A stretch of DNA of 64,000 nucleotides from Rhinolophus ferrumequinum (GCF_004115265.2 NC_046304.1:12516292-12580291); one strand, 5' to 3'. Shown: positions 1 through 11,742, counted from the first letter of the stretch. Translations and numbers: made by a program. Notes: generated by a model not told the origin, from the letters alone.

Positions 1-2397
1 GGATAATGTGCCCCTTCCCTTGTTTTGAGAATAATTTTCAGTACCCCTATAATGTTTTTAACATTATTTCATGCATACAGACTATATAAAATGTAACATA
101 ATGAATACCTGTGGATCACTCCACACACACAATTTTTTTTCTCTTCATGTATCCTAAAAAGCAATACCATTGCTCAGACTCAGTATTGATGAACTTGTAG
201 ACAAATGTGTGGCTTGGTCTCGGCCCCACTCTCTGTCCATTGGGACAATGGCTGAACCCCCTCCAGGCCTACGGTAGTTCAACATTACTTCTGCTGATTC
301 AGCTGAACTTCTTGTCACCTGCCTCACCCACGATCCAGATTCTCTACGTCTACTCCCCAGTCCTGTGCTTCTTTCTCCTTCACTGTTTCTGAATAACTTC
401 TCTCTACACAATTCTCTGTCATATGGCTGCTGCTTAGTTATGGTTTCAGTTGTCTCGTGGCTTTTGCTCACTCCCTGCTTTCTCATTTCTCTCAGTTTTG
501 GGCCCCACTTCCCTCTGATGACTCTCCTAGTCAAGTTTCCCAAGAATAAAGATCTAATTCATTGGTCAGTCATCATGCAGTGAAGGTACCTCTACTGGGC
601 AAAGCTCTTACCTCAAGTTACCTCAAAGGTCTCTGGCGATGGGTCAGCTACGCATTCCTGGATCAATCAGCTGTGGCCTGGATCATGAGATCTGTGTCAG
701 TCAACTATTGTTGTGGAACAAAAAATCCCCACAAAGTCTTAGTGACACACAAATATAAGCATTCATTTCATTCATACATGTATGGGTTGGTTGGAGGTCA
801 GCTGATAATAGGTTAGGATCTGATCTGGGCCTTTTCCTTGTATCTTACCCCTTCATTTTACCAGTGAGCTAACTTGGACATGTTTTTCCCATGGCAGTGA
901 TGGGCAGCAAGATGTCACACAGCAACACACGATGCCCCTTAAGGCCTAGGCTAAGACCTGGGATATTATCGCTTCTGCCCACATTCCATTGTGCCCATAT
1001 GGTAGGAGGTACAGTCTACCTCTAGTGGGAGGGACTACAAAATGTCATAGCAAAAAGCACGGAGGATTGAAGAACTGGAGCAAACAATTCAAATTTTACC
1101 ACAGGATCACACGGTCGTATAGCTATAAGCTATAAAGCTAATAAGCACAGTAAACCATCTGTACAGACCCCTCAAAGGAGGCTGCAGGGATGACAGGCAA
1201 CCTGAGACTTCTCAGAGAGAGGTAGGGTAAAAAGTTAAAGGGTAATTTTACAATACTTGCAAGTAACCACCACCAGGATTTAAATTATGCCTTCTAAAAC
1301 ACAAGAGACTGTAAAAACCCTGATGATAAGAGACAGAAAAATTAATGAAAAGAGACATCAGAAACAATACGGAAATATTTTAAAAGCATTTAAACAATAC
1401 AATACAAGCAAAACAAAATATGAGTTATTACAATAACTGTGTATGAATCAGAGGCAGACAGTTGGGGGAGGTTCATTTTCTTTTTTCAGGAAACCTCTGA
1501 CTCAAGAGGTAGATTCTTCATAGATTTTTCTCCATCCAGCTACCCTGTCTCAAAAATAGTAGGAATTCCTCTAAGAATCTGGCATTCATGTTGAGGGGTT
1601 TGTTTCCTCAATTTTCCATGTCTCTGTAGTGCTTCAAGTGGGCTGCTAGGACAAGCTACATCAGAGGCCACTGTCTGGATTCCACTTTGTGGGTGACAAC
1701 TTAATCGTGCACCCTCTGAAGTCCTGCAACATTTCCTCATCTCTTCCATGGCACTGCCACATCCTACTTGGGCCTTCACTCCTTTTTGCTCCTGAGGCCC
1801 ATACCTGGGTCTTATGCACAACTTTAAATGCCCGCAGTCTCCAGAGCAAGGTCCTGTCCACAGCAAGGGTGTGATGAATTTATCTTTGTATCAAAAAAGA
1901 CTCCTGATATTGTAGTTGACAGAAACAACTCAAACTGATTCACGTAACCAAAACTTTCCAAGTGATGATCAGGCTTCAGGCAGAGCTGGATCTGCACATT
2001 CAAATAAATGTCATCAAGACTTAGTGTCTCTCCATCCTTTGACTGTTCTTTCCTCTGGATTGACTTCACTCTCCAACAGGCAATATGCCACCAGCAACTT
2101 CAGGACCCCAACAAAAACAAAACTTCTTTGACCTCAGATTGCCAACAACAAAACCCAGAAATTGATTCTCAAGGGATCGGCTTGGATCATTTGGCCATCA
2201 GAGTGAAACACTGAGGCTGGAGGATGGGAAGCTTTAATGAGGGCCCACCCTGAGATACAGGTGGTGACTTCAACAGGAAGAGGGTTTGGGAAACAAATAC
2301 GGAGAAGTAATGAAAGAACAACGAATGTCCACTACCATCTTCTTAATTTCTTTCCAGAAGGAGCCCTCCCTGTGGGACTAATAGAAATGATGAGGTG
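1..2397. other. intergenic, no gene seen
   Basis: No exon with a recognisable protein was found here. Two stretches, about 180-800 and 1540-2215, have the look of old interspersed repeats (for example CAATCAGCTGTGGCC near 665), but I cannot name the family. The open frames here, up to 129 codons, have no recognisable domain and low-complexity composition. Confidence 0.5.
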
Positions 2398-2575
2398 ACC
2401 ATATATCTGCTTAGTGCCTCCCAGTTTACAAAGTCCTTTCACATTGTCCCATTTAATCCTCACAACCAGCCCATAAGCCCGGTGGCATCACTCTACCCTT
2501 GATGCAGACGAGGCAACTGAGACTTAAAGACGTTAAGGGGTTTGACTAAGTCACAGAGCAGGTAAGTAGCAAACG
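2398..2575 (-). mobile_element. MIR SINE fragment
   Basis: The segment shows the MIR core order: TTTAATCCTCACAAC, then a 'gatgcagacgaggcaactgag' type stretch and a CACAGAGCAGGTAAGTAGC end. The strand is uncertain because both ends are worn. It lies about 300 bases before the TM4SF5 start codon. Confidence 0.6.
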
Positions 2576-2882
2576 GAGGGGCTGTGGAGAAGTGTGTGCA
2601 CAAAAAGAGGAAAAGCACGCTGAGTGCCTTCCCCTGTGTTCGACTCCCCCACCTCTTGCACCACATCCTCCCCTTCCCCTCACCTCACAGGAAGCAGCCC
2701 TTCCACCTCCACCTCCTCTTTGCATGTGTCTCCGGCCTCTCTCTCTTATTATCTGATTTTGCCAGTGCAGTTTCCACCACACCTCTTCCCCGACCTTTGC
2801 TCCTTGCTCCAGGCTTGTTTTCCTTTTGACTGGGTAGCCTCGGGCTCACTCCCTCACTGCCTGTTCTTCCCAACCGCTCACC

Positions 2883-4607
2883 ATGTGCACAGGAAAGTGT
2901 GCCCGCTTCGTAGGGCTTTCCCTCATCTCTCTCTCCCTGGTCTGCATCGTGGCCAATGCCCTCCTGCTGGTGCCTAATGGGAAGACGACCTGGACCAACC
3001 TCGACCAACTCAGCTTGCAAGTCATGCTCCTGGCTGGCTTCATTGGCGGGGGTCTGATGGTGAGAAGACTGGGGAGGGAGCACAGCAGAAGGCTGGATGT
3101 TACTCTAGGGAATTCCAAACAAGAGGGAGTGGGAGAGAGGGAAAAGGACGGCTCCCTGGGGAGGGATGGCAGTAGCATAGTGGGGACCTGGAGCCTTCTC
3201 AATCTGCTCCCAAACACTGAGCACTTTGTAAAGGTCTTGAAGGAGCCCCAGGGTCCTGAATGTCTAAGGGGAACAAAAAGACAGGGAGCCTCACTGCTCT
3301 AAGCAGCTTCTCTTCTGGGAAAGGGCCTATGTCCTACTTGCCCCTCCCCTTCCCCACTGCTGAGCACATGCTGGGAACACCTCAATACAATGGTTGAGGC
3401 AGAAGGAGCAGATGGTTGTGTGGGAGTTTATCAGGGCAAGCTAATAATGGACATAGAGAGGGAGGGGTGCAGTGACAATGTCTGGAGACAGGGAGCAATG
3501 TCACTGATCAGTCATTCTACCTCTCAGCTGGGTGTCACCCTCTCTGGCTTCCATGTCTCTTCACTCTCAACCCACATTTCTGGATGCCCCCTCTGGGCTC
3601 GGGGCTAAGGATAAACTCAGAACCTAGGTCAGTATGGTGGAGAAGGTGCCCTCACATTCTTCCTGGAGACTAGAGTCTGTCAGGAAAAGTGGAGAAAGGG
3701 GAGACAGAGATTTCCGGGACTTCCTAACCCCCATCCTCCAACTTCCTCCACATTTAGAGGAACTTTTGTTTTAAGGTAGTTTAAGTCTTCATTGGATGAA
3801 GACCAAAGATCTACCCAGCACAGTCCCACACTTCTCAGGATAGTTGACTAATGAAATTCTCCGGGAGAGGTCTCCCCTTCATCTCTTTCATAGGTCCCAC
3901 TTCTTCTCCTTTATCCAACATTCTCTGCTTACCCTCTGGGGTCTTTTCTCCTATTCTCCCTCCTACATAGATTAATGGCTGTTGGACTCTACTCCACCCC
4001 TCTGATCTCAACTCTCTCTAAGGTGTCACATTCTTCGCAGGGCTACACACTCACCCAGTGTCACGTCTCACCCTCCTCCACCCTAAACTACCTCCCCCTC
4101 CCCACAATCATGCTTCAGGGGAGATCCCAGAGGATACCCTCCCAATATGCTCAGTCCCAGCTGCCTTCCTCCCACATCCATACCCTGAGCCACTCTTGAG
4201 GTCTTCTCCAATGTATTCACGTAGTCTGTGCTGTGCCACAGGACACAGGCGTAGACCCTGCTCTCCCTGAAGCTGGTGTTCCCACTGGGGAGACACACCG
4301 TATCAAGGAAGGAAGAATGTAAGCCCCATTACGTTAGGTACATTACATTACCCTGGCTGCTGTGTGCCAGGTGCCAAGACCGGTGCCTTGCACTTAAGAG
4401 GCACTCAATTAATAGTCAGTGAATGAACAAAGTAAATACACGAGCAAGATGAATTCAGATAGGAGTAGGTATCATCAAGAAAACAAAGCAGGGTGCTGTC
4501 ATAGAGAGCTCCTAGGGCAAGGTTAGGGGTCACTTCTTGTAGTGTTTTCAAAGAAGGACTCAATGGTGATGTCTGAACTGAGACCCAAAAGACGAAAGAA
4601 AGAAAAA

Positions 4608-4699
<92 letters not shown>

Positions 4700-7600
4700 G
4701 GGAGGGAGGGAGGGAAGAAAGAAAGAATGAAAGATCAGCATTGCAGACAGGGGGACTGACAGGTATAAAGCCTAAGGCAGGAACAGGCTGACACAGCTGA
4801 GAATTGGCTAGGCAGCCAGTGCAGCTGAGGTTTAATGAGACAAGATCTGGGGCAGGCAGAGGCCAGAGCATGTACACTCTTGAAAGCCACAGTGGGGAAT
4901 CTATACTTACTGTAAGTGAAACAGAAACCGATTGAAGGACTTGTTACCCTTTTTTTTGGGGGGGGGGGAGGGGAACAGGACTTTATTGGGGAACAGTGTG
5001 TACTTCCAGGCCTGTTTTCCAAGTCAAGTTGTTGTCCTTTCAGTCTTAGTTGTGTCGAGCACAGCTCAGCTCCAGGTCCAGTTGCCGTTGCTAGTTGCAG
5101 GGGGCACAGCCCACCATCCCTTGAAGGAGTCTAACCGGCAACCTTGTGGTTGAGAGCCCACTGGCCCATGTGGGAATCAAACCGGCAGCCTTCGGAGTTA
5201 GGAGCACGGAGCTCTAACCGCCTGAGCCACCGGCCGGCCCGTTACCCTTTTTTTTTCTTTTTTTTTTTTTTTAACTTCTTAAACATTTTTTTTGAACTTT
5301 TATTTAAGTCATACAGACAAATGACCAGATCCTTAGTATACAGCTCAGTGAATTTTTACAAAGTGAACACACCCACATACTCAGCACCCAGATTAAGATA
5401 CAGGTCATTACCAAAATCCCAGATGTACCTCCCAACAGGCACTACCCCCTCACACACCGACAAGGGTCCTCACTATCCTGACTTCTACCCCATGGATAAG
5501 CACTTTATATAAATGGAATCAGACAGTATTTGCATTTTTGAGTCTGGCTTTTTGAGCTTAACATGTTTGTGAGGTTCATCGTATTATTACATATAGTTGT
5601 AGTTTATTACTTTTTATACATTCCATTGTGTGCATATACCACAATTTATTTAAACATTCTACTGTTGATGGACATTTGGATAGTTCCTAACTTGGGTTTA
5701 TCACAAATAACGCTGCCATAAACATTCCTGTAAATGTGTTTAGGTGATTGTGTTTGTATTTCTGTTGGACATATACCTAGGAGTAAAGCTGCTCTGCTGA
5801 TTCTTAAGATGTGCACATATTCAGTGCTACTAGATATTACCAAAGAGTTTTCTGAAGCTTTTATACTAATTTTATTCCCATCAGCAAAGTATAAAGAGTT
5901 CTAGTCACTCCATACCCTAATGGATTTACAAAGATTGCTCTGGCTGCTATGTGGAAAATGGACTGTAAGAAATCAGCAGTGGATACAGAAAGAGCAGATT
6001 AAGATCACGCAGTTGTCCAGGAGAGATGTAGTGGCTTGGACTAGGCCAGTGGCCATGGAGATGGAGAAAAGTAAGCAGATTTGAGCTATAAACTCAGTGT
6101 TTCTTCCTGCATTTACCATTACCCTTCTCTTTTCGTTAAGATGAATAGATAGAGAGCAAGAAAAAGAAACTCAGATAACAAAAGGAAACAAACACTTTGA
6201 CTAAAAAAAGTTTTAAAAATCTCAACTATGTAGGTCATTCAAAATTGAGAAATCCAAAAGGCAATTCTAGGTATCTTTTGATCCAGGAGCTTCCCAGTAA
6301 GTGACCTAACCAAAGAGGCTAAGCCAGAGGGTCGGAACTGGCCCTAGACTTGTCATGAGACATGGAAGAGGGGAGAGTATCTGATGAAAAGTCCATTCAA
6401 CTCTGCAGCTGTTTCTGTGAGGTTGCTGTGGGTGATATAACAGAACTAAAACACTCAGCCCCTCCCCTGGAAAAGAACAAAACATTGCTTTGTGTAGTGT
6501 AGGCCAGACAGGGTACACAAAGAGGCAAAGATCAAGACAGCTGTGGAATGCCAGACATGGGAGATAGGCAGAGAACCTTGCCTGGTACAACGAAGATAAG
6601 GCTGGAGCTAAAGTGAGGAGCCTCCAATGCCTTCCCAGAGTTGAGTCTTGATGGGCTACTCTTTGAGGAGACCCTAAAGGATGTGAGCAGACAAAGACCA
6701 GTTGAAAATTAAGTTTAATCTGAGCGGTGGTATGTAGGATGGAATGTGGGGTGGCATGGGGCAAGAGATATGGGAATCCAGTAGGGAGGCTGAGAACATC
6801 CTCACGGGAGGTGATTAGGGAAAAAGAAAAGACTGACAGATTCAACAGCCATTGAAGAAAAAGTTAAGAGGACTTGAGGTCTGGCTGGGGGTGTGGAGGA
6901 TTCAACTTTTGCAGCCTGGGTGACCTGGAGAATATCTCCACTGATGGAGACAAGTCAAAGGAAAATGAATTTGAGGAATAAACTGTGAGGTCAGTATGAA
7001 GCTAGCTGAATTTGAGCTAAAATCAAGACATTCAAATGAACATGTACTTTGGGCAGTTAGATTTTAATTTGGAGGCATGATGTAGGAGGCAGAGGGAATG
7101 CTGATGTCCTGGGAGGGGATGGGCTCTGTGAGGAAGGCCACAGGGAGAAAGACAAATAGGTCCAGGGCTGAATCCTGGAGATTCTTGCACTCCCCATCAG
7201 TGCCTCCACTCAGATTCTCTTCCACCCTCCACGCACTCCAACACCACTATTCCTTCCTGAGGGAATTTATAGTTACTGAGCATTTACTTTGAGCCAGTCT
7301 TGACATCAAGCCAACTTGTCATTTCATTAAATCATGAGAACAGCCCTGTGAGGTAGGTCTTGCAGACCCATTTTACAGAGGACAAAACTGAGACCCAGAG
7401 TGATAAATCAATTCATGAAGTGTGAAGTGAGCACAGGGTTGACATTAAATCCAGGCCTCCGGACCCATGTTCAATTGGGCACCTACCATGTGCCACGAGT
7501 TATGGGGAATATAAAGATACTGGGCCCTACCCTCCTGGAGGCTACACTCTGGACAGCAATAAGTTCGTTACATAAATAATGATAAATTAAGATAGAGACT

Positions 7601-8850
7601 GACAGTGCTCCAGGGAAAATACAGATAAGGTCTTCCTGCAGTGCAAAGGGCTGAGGTCATCACAGTCCGGTTCCAGGAGGAGGTAAGCACTGGTGCAAGC
7701 ACGTCTTGCAGATCTGGGGTGTACTCGCTATCACACTGACTCTTGTTCCACAGGTACTGTGCCCGGGAATTTCAGCCGTTCGGGCAGGGGGCAAGGGCTG
7801 TTGCGGTGCAGGCTGCTGTGGAAATCGCTGCAGGGTAAGACCCAAATGAAGGCGGAATTCAGGATCAGCCTTTGAACAGATCTTCGAAGAGCCACGGCCT
7901 CCACTACAGAATTCCTAACTACATGAGCTCCTCTACAGAGTCCCAGGATCCATCCCACCCCACTCCACCCCGTCTCCCCCAATCTCGGCCTCAGTGGGCC
8001 TGACCAGCGGGGACTACAACCCCCAGGAACCTCTGCAGCCACCGGCTCTTAGGGTTAGCCTAACTCCAAGCCGCGGAGTTTGATGGGAAATGCATTTAAA
8101 CACGACTAGAGAAGAGCATGGTAACTGAGGGGCGGAGCTAGGCGCGGCTAACCCACGCTTGGGAAAGGGTGGTCCTAATTGCTCTCCTACTCTGCATGCA
8201 GATGCTGAGGTCGATCTTCTCCTCGGCGTTTGGGTTGCTTGGTGCCTTGTATTGCCTCTCAGTATCAGGAGCTGGGCTCCGAATTGGACCCAAATGCTTG
8301 AAGGACGACAAGTGGGACTACCACTTCAAAGAGACCTCGTAAGGCTTGCCCTGTATTCGCGCCCTCCCTACCCCGTTCTGTGCCTCTCCTCACCTACCTT
8401 TCCCACGTGGACTCGGAAACCTGGGCAGGACTTGCCTTCCAGAGATCTTCCTCCACGTGGGCCAAAGTAGCCCTTTGCAAATCCCGTCGGCCCGTGCGAG
8501 GGAAAGGGACCCCGAAGTGGGGCTCTCCCAGTGACTACCTTCTCTCATGTGATCCTGCCCCACCCACAGAGGCTCTTACTTGCTCAACCGAACCCTGTGG
8601 AGTTTGTGCGAGGAGCCGCCTAATGTGGTCTCTTGGAATGTGACGCTCTTCTCACTGCTGGTGGCCGCCTCGTGCTTGGAGATCCTGCTGTGTGGGGTGC
8701 AGGTGGTGAACGCTTCCATTGGTGTATTCTGTGGTGACTGCAGGAAGAAGCAGGTGGGCTGGCGTGGGGAGGGGAGGAGCTGTAGAGGGAACCTACTTGC
8801 TCCCGGGCTGCGCCCTCACGGTCTCTTTTCCGCAGGGCGCCCCTCACTGA
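2883..8850 (+). CDS. TM4SF5: TM4SF5, transmembrane 4 L6 family member 5
   Basis: Five coding exons, 2883-3059, 7754-7834, 8202-8338, 8570-8753 and 8836-8850, join in phase with GT..AG introns to give 197 residues, the length I recall for human TM4SF5. The start MCTGKCAR matches the family. It is a tetraspan L6-family membrane protein, known to associate with integrins and growth-factor signalling at the cell surface and on lysosomes. Visible features are membrane segments near residues 10-30, 46-66, 90-110 and 157-180, a GCCGAGCCG cysteine cluster in the cytoplasmic loop, and two N-glycosylation sites in the large outer loop, N138 (NRT) and N155 (NVT), as in human. The last exon codes only GAPH and stop. 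Intron 1 (4.7 kb) is filled with L2, L1 and SINE sequence. Confidence 0.96.
4593..4735. repeat. (GAAA)n microsatellite with (GGGA) end
   Basis: About 25 near-perfect GAAA units followed by three or four GGGA units and a short GAAA tail. It lies in TM4SF5 intron 1, inside the L2 copy. Long purine tracts of this kind are usually length-polymorphic. Confidence 0.97.
4958..5240 (-). mobile_element. tRNA-derived SINE, long form
   Basis: The reverse strand starts with a GGCCGGTGGCTCAGG head and GGTTAGAGCTC, and later CCGGTTTGATTCCCACATGG. It is bounded by a 15-base target duplication, GTTACCCTTTTTTTT, at 4943-4957 and 5241-5255. The 3' tail on the minus strand carries a C-rich run (eleven G on the plus strand) before the A tract. 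The element belongs to the same family as the SINEs at 17280 and 26286. Confidence 0.88.
5256..5935 (-). mobile_element. L1 LINE 3' end
   Basis: The segment reads as an antisense L1 3' region: it includes 'ataaatggaatcagacagtat', 'cattgtgtgcatataccacaa' and 'cataaacattcctgtaaatg' type blocks typical of old mammalian L1 3' ends. It directly follows the SINE at 4958-5240, which landed at its edge. Confidence 0.7.
7268..7480 (-). mobile_element. MIR SINE
   Basis: The order of GAGCATTTACTTTGAGCCAG, CCCATTTTACAGAGGACAAA and a worn 'gtgaagtgagcacagggttg' end is that of MIR. It lies in the last part of TM4SF5 intron 1. A worn L2 3' end continues from about 7480 to 7640 ('caccatgtgccacgag', then 'cataaataatgataaatta'). 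Confidence 0.7.
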
Positions 8851-8911
8851 GGCTCCACTGACCGCCCCGCCGGCTCCTGGACAGCCACCTGGACCCCCTC
8901 CCGGACCCTGG

Positions 8912-8917
8912 AATAAA
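8912..8917 (+). terminator. TM4SF5: TM4SF5 poly(A) signal
   Basis: AATAAA lies 62 bases after the TM4SF5 stop codon and is followed about 20 bases later by a GT-rich stretch (CATGAGTGTCTCAG). The 3' UTR is therefore very short. Confidence 0.85.
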
Positions 8918-9034
8918 CTCTTTTCAGCTCTCATGAGTGTCTCAGATTGTGGCCTATGCGACGAAGTGTCTGAAGACCTCCAGATACACCGGGGTTTGGG
9001 GCTCTTCTGTTTGGGGCCCCTGCACCCCGCTTGT

Positions 9035-9330
9035 TACTTGCTTAACAAATAGTTATTGAGCTGTTAGTGTGCGCTGGAAATGAAATACAGTAGTTAACAA
9101 GACAGGCAAATTCTATGCTCTCAAAGAATTTAACATTCCAGGAGTGGAAGATGGGCGATTTTTAAGAGGCAATACAATACATTACTTCAATTGGTGATAC
9201 GCACTTTTAAAAAAAAACCATGTAAAAAAAAACCTTGTAGATAATGGGATAGATACTGACTGATGGAGGGACTTTTTAAAATAAGTCCGAGAAAGTGAAA
9301 TTGGAGCTGAAATCTGGTGGATGAACTAAC
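9035..9330 (-). mobile_element. L2 LINE 3' fragment
   Basis: 'cttaacaaatagttattgag' followed by 'gaaatgaaatacagtagttaacaagacaggc' type sequence matches the antisense 3' end of L2, heavily diverged. From 9330 to 9780 I see nothing that I can name. Confidence 0.5.
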
Positions 9331-9784
9331 CATTACAGCAAGGACAAATCCTAAATGGGAATCAGCATATAGAAAAGCCACTGTTTTGAGTTTTGCAGAG
9401 TGTGTGAGGGTGAGGGTGGGGGATGGGGGAGGAGATTATGGACAAGACACGTTAGCCAATTAAGCTCCAGAAAATGAAGCCTGAAGGTTTTATAACCTGT
9501 CACCTCCTAATTCAGCAGAAGTTTCTTAATCTGAGGTGGGTCAGAGTGGGGATGGTGTGCCTGCAGACGCCCTCAGGAAGCCAGGGACTTCCTTCACTTG
9601 TAGGCAAAATTGTGTTTAAGAGTTTTTCTGGACTATGAGTCGGTAACTTTCAGTGGAGACCTGCCATGGACTCCTGAGACCAAACCTGAATTTCAGCTTG
9701 GCCCAATGCTAGGTTAGGAGGAAGACAAGGAAATGCAGTTTTCTACCCCTAAAATAAGTGAGACCAAAGCCAAGACGGAGAAGC

Positions 9785-9790
9785 TTTAAT
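9785..9790 (-). terminator. VMO1: VMO1 poly(A) signal (ATTAAA)
   Basis: On the minus strand ATTAAA lies about 55 bases after the VMO1 stop. It is the common second-choice poly(A) hexamer. No AATAAA is nearer. Confidence 0.7.
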
Positions 9791-9842
9791 AGCTGAGGGT
9801 GGGACCAGCCTGAGGTGGGGCCGGGGAGAGGACAGCGAAGGG

Positions 9843-10834
9843 TCAACTGCTGCAGCAGAAAAAACGCACATCATTAACTGCGGTGTCATCGCGGAGACCT
9901 CTAGGCTGCTCGATCTTGATCTGCAAACCGCACAGGCCTTTAGAACACGGCTCACTCCAGTTTCCAAACTCTCCCCAGGCCAGGCCAGGCCCCTCTAGCT
10001 CTGTGCCATCAGAGCAGCGGAAGCGCACATTGTTCGCAGCCGTGTTGTCCCCAGGGGTCATGGGTGCCTCCACACGAAGCGAGAAAGCCACGAGGAAGCC
10101 TCCGTCGGGACACCACAGCGGCTCGCTCCACGCGCCCCACCTACGAGGGAAGGGGAAACGCGCTGGCTCTGCGGGCGCCCCCTATCCACCTCCAGCCTGA
10201 CCTAGCTCTTAGGACTTTCCAGCCAGATGCTACAAGACCCGAGTGGGTTGGGTGTAGTCACCTGACATCCACCGAGGTGCGGAGGGGGAGGTCTTCCACC
10301 TACCGTACTCCCCAGGTCTAAACTGCCCCACAGCTCTGGAGGGACCTGCTAGCTGAGAGTGGGTGTGTGTAACAGAAGGTAAGGGGCATACCCCCACCCT
10401 AAGGGATCCTTGGCCCCTGCCCCCCACCTTCCAGACTGAGACTCCACCACACGAGTGTTGAGTTCCGCATGCCCCCGCGCGCAGTGCAGCCGGATCCCGT
10501 TCATTGCCGTGTCGTCTCCAGAAATGCCTTGTGGGGGCTCCACCTGGGCAGCGAGGATAGGAGGGGTAAGGACAAGTTAGAAGACTACCATCCTCCGTTC
10601 TGGGGTCTTGAGCATCTCCGTCCCCTTTGAGACCTAGGTCTGAGCTCTCACCTTGAGCGAGAACCCGCTGGAGAAGAATCCGTCGGGACACATCTCGGGC
10701 CAGGCCCAGTCGCCCCAGGGGCCCCCGTTCGTCACCTCGATGACTGACGTGTGGCCACTCAACTCATCTGCTTGTGCGTGTCCGAAGCACGTAGCCCACA
10801 ACAGCAGCAGTTTGGCTCCCGCACCCCGCTCCAT
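9843..10834 (-). CDS. VMO1: VMO1, vitelline membrane outer layer protein 1 homolog
   Basis: Three coding exons on the minus strand, 10652-10834, 10428-10543 and 9843-10140, join in phase to 198 residues (human 202). The start [12 protein letters not shown] gives a signal peptide, likely cut after HAQA near residue 22, so the product is secreted. The rest has the three-fold repeat of the VMO-I beta-prism: [18 protein letters not shown], then [17 protein letters not shown], then [17 protein letters not shown], each followed by [26 protein letters not shown] or [13 protein letters not shown]. The paired cysteines are kept. VMO1 is found in tears and inner-ear fluid in mammals; its biochemical role is unsettled. 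It is transcribed towards TM4SF5, and the two 3' ends lie about 870 bases apart. Confidence 0.95.
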
Positions 10835-10868
10835 CCCTCAGTCTCTGAGCCCTGGCCCCTTAAAGAGG

Positions 10869-10874
10869 TTTATA
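10869..10874 (-). promoter_or_regulatory. VMO1: VMO1 TATA box
   Basis: TATAAA followed by CC on the minus strand, 35 bases before the VMO1 start codon. If used, it would start transcription just before the ATG and give a 5' UTR of only about ten bases or less. The spacing is inferred, not measured. Confidence 0.55.
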
Positions 10875-11039
10875 CCACTTCTTCCCCTAGGAGGGCTCCG
10901 ATTGCGGAAGGGCCACCCAGATTAAGTGAAACCAAATACTAATCCGCTCCCGGAACTCTGCAGACTGTACTCTCTTCTCTGGGAGACAGGCTTCCAGTGC
11001 CAGGGGAGGAGGCAACCGACAAGAGGGAACCGACAAGTT

Positions 11040-11215
11040 GAAATCTCCAGCACCTACTGAATGTGTACTATAGGCCACAAATTGCGGCCAGCATTTTGCA
11101 GGCGTGTTTTATTTAAATCCTCACAACGATTTTAGGTGAGAATTACCCTTCCTATTCTGCAGATGAGGGAACTGGGACAAGCGACTTGCCTAAGGTCACA
11201 GTCAGCAGGCCTGAG
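11040..11215 (-). mobile_element. MIR SINE
   Basis: 'gtgtttt atttaaatcctcacaacga', then 'ctgcagatgagggaactggga' and 'gacttgcctaaggtcacagtc' follow the MIR order. It lies between VMO1 and the GLTPD2 duplicate. Confidence 0.75.
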
Positions 11216-11642
11216 AAATATTCCAACACTGGGAAATGGGAAGCCCAAAGCTAGGGATAGAAGTGATGGCTCTGGAATCCCACCAGACAGGATTGGTCAG
11301 GAATAAACTCAGGGACTGCCAGGCTGTGAGGGAGCATCAGAGTGAGAGATGGAGCAAGAATTCATGAACTGGGGGAGCTAGGAAGTGTCTTCTTAGCAAT
11401 TGGGGCCCTGATTCCTTGAGAATCTGGGATACTCCTCCCCCCCCCCATAAAAGAAAATATATAGAGAGACTGCAACAATTCTATTAAGTTTATGGACAAG
11501 GAACTAACAACAGGAGATGCTGTTTCTTTCATTGCATGCCATATCCTTTCCCCAGTGACCACTAGGTGGACTCCTAATTTGCAAAAACCCCAACCAACCA
11601 ACCAACCAAAACAATGGCTCAAATTTGTCCTGGGGAGAACCA

Positions 11643-11742
11643 CCCCTTCCAGAGGCTGAGGGACAAGGACTGGCTAGGGTTTGGTGAGGGGATGGTGGTC
11701 CCAGCAGCAGCCATGGGGGCCGTACTGCCTTTCACAGGTCCC
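11643..11742 (+). pseudogene. partial duplicate of the GLTPD2 5' UTR and start
   Basis: This 100-base block repeats 12554-12652, the end of the GLTPD2 5' UTR and its first codons, at a spacing of about 910 bases. Both carry CAGAGGCTGAGGGACA, GGCTAGGGTTTGGTGAGGGG, GGTCCCAGCAGCAGCCATGG and CTTTCACAGGTCC or CTTCACAGGTCC. In the copy, the ATG opens a frame of only ten codons, MGAVLPFTGP, before a stop, because a one-base length difference shifts it after codon six. No later exon is duplicated with it. Confidence 0.85.

Larger units (their letters stand above)
4335..7120 (-). mobile_element. L2 LINE, split by later insertions
   Basis: In the reverse direction this reads as the 3' half of an L2: it starts near a 'tgaatgaac' end at 4420, then the usual run of gene-like L2 sequence to about 4915, and resumes at about 5936 ('attgctctggctgctatgtgg') as far as 7120. 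A GAAA microsatellite sits inside the first part, and a SINE plus an L1 fragment fill the gap. The 179-codon open frame at 6306-6845 lies inside it and is not a host gene. Confidence 0.65.

Noticed and set aside
1540-1866. 108-codon minus-strand open frame
   Set aside because: No splice partner, no recognisable domain, and the surrounding sequence looks like worn repeat.
4523-4877. Open frames through the GAAA tract (poly Lys-Glu-Arg or Phe-Leu-Ser)
   Set aside because: These are the translation of a microsatellite.
6306-6845. 179-codon minus-strand open frame in TM4SF5 intron 1
   Set aside because: It is inside an antisense L2 copy and reads against the direction of any host exon.
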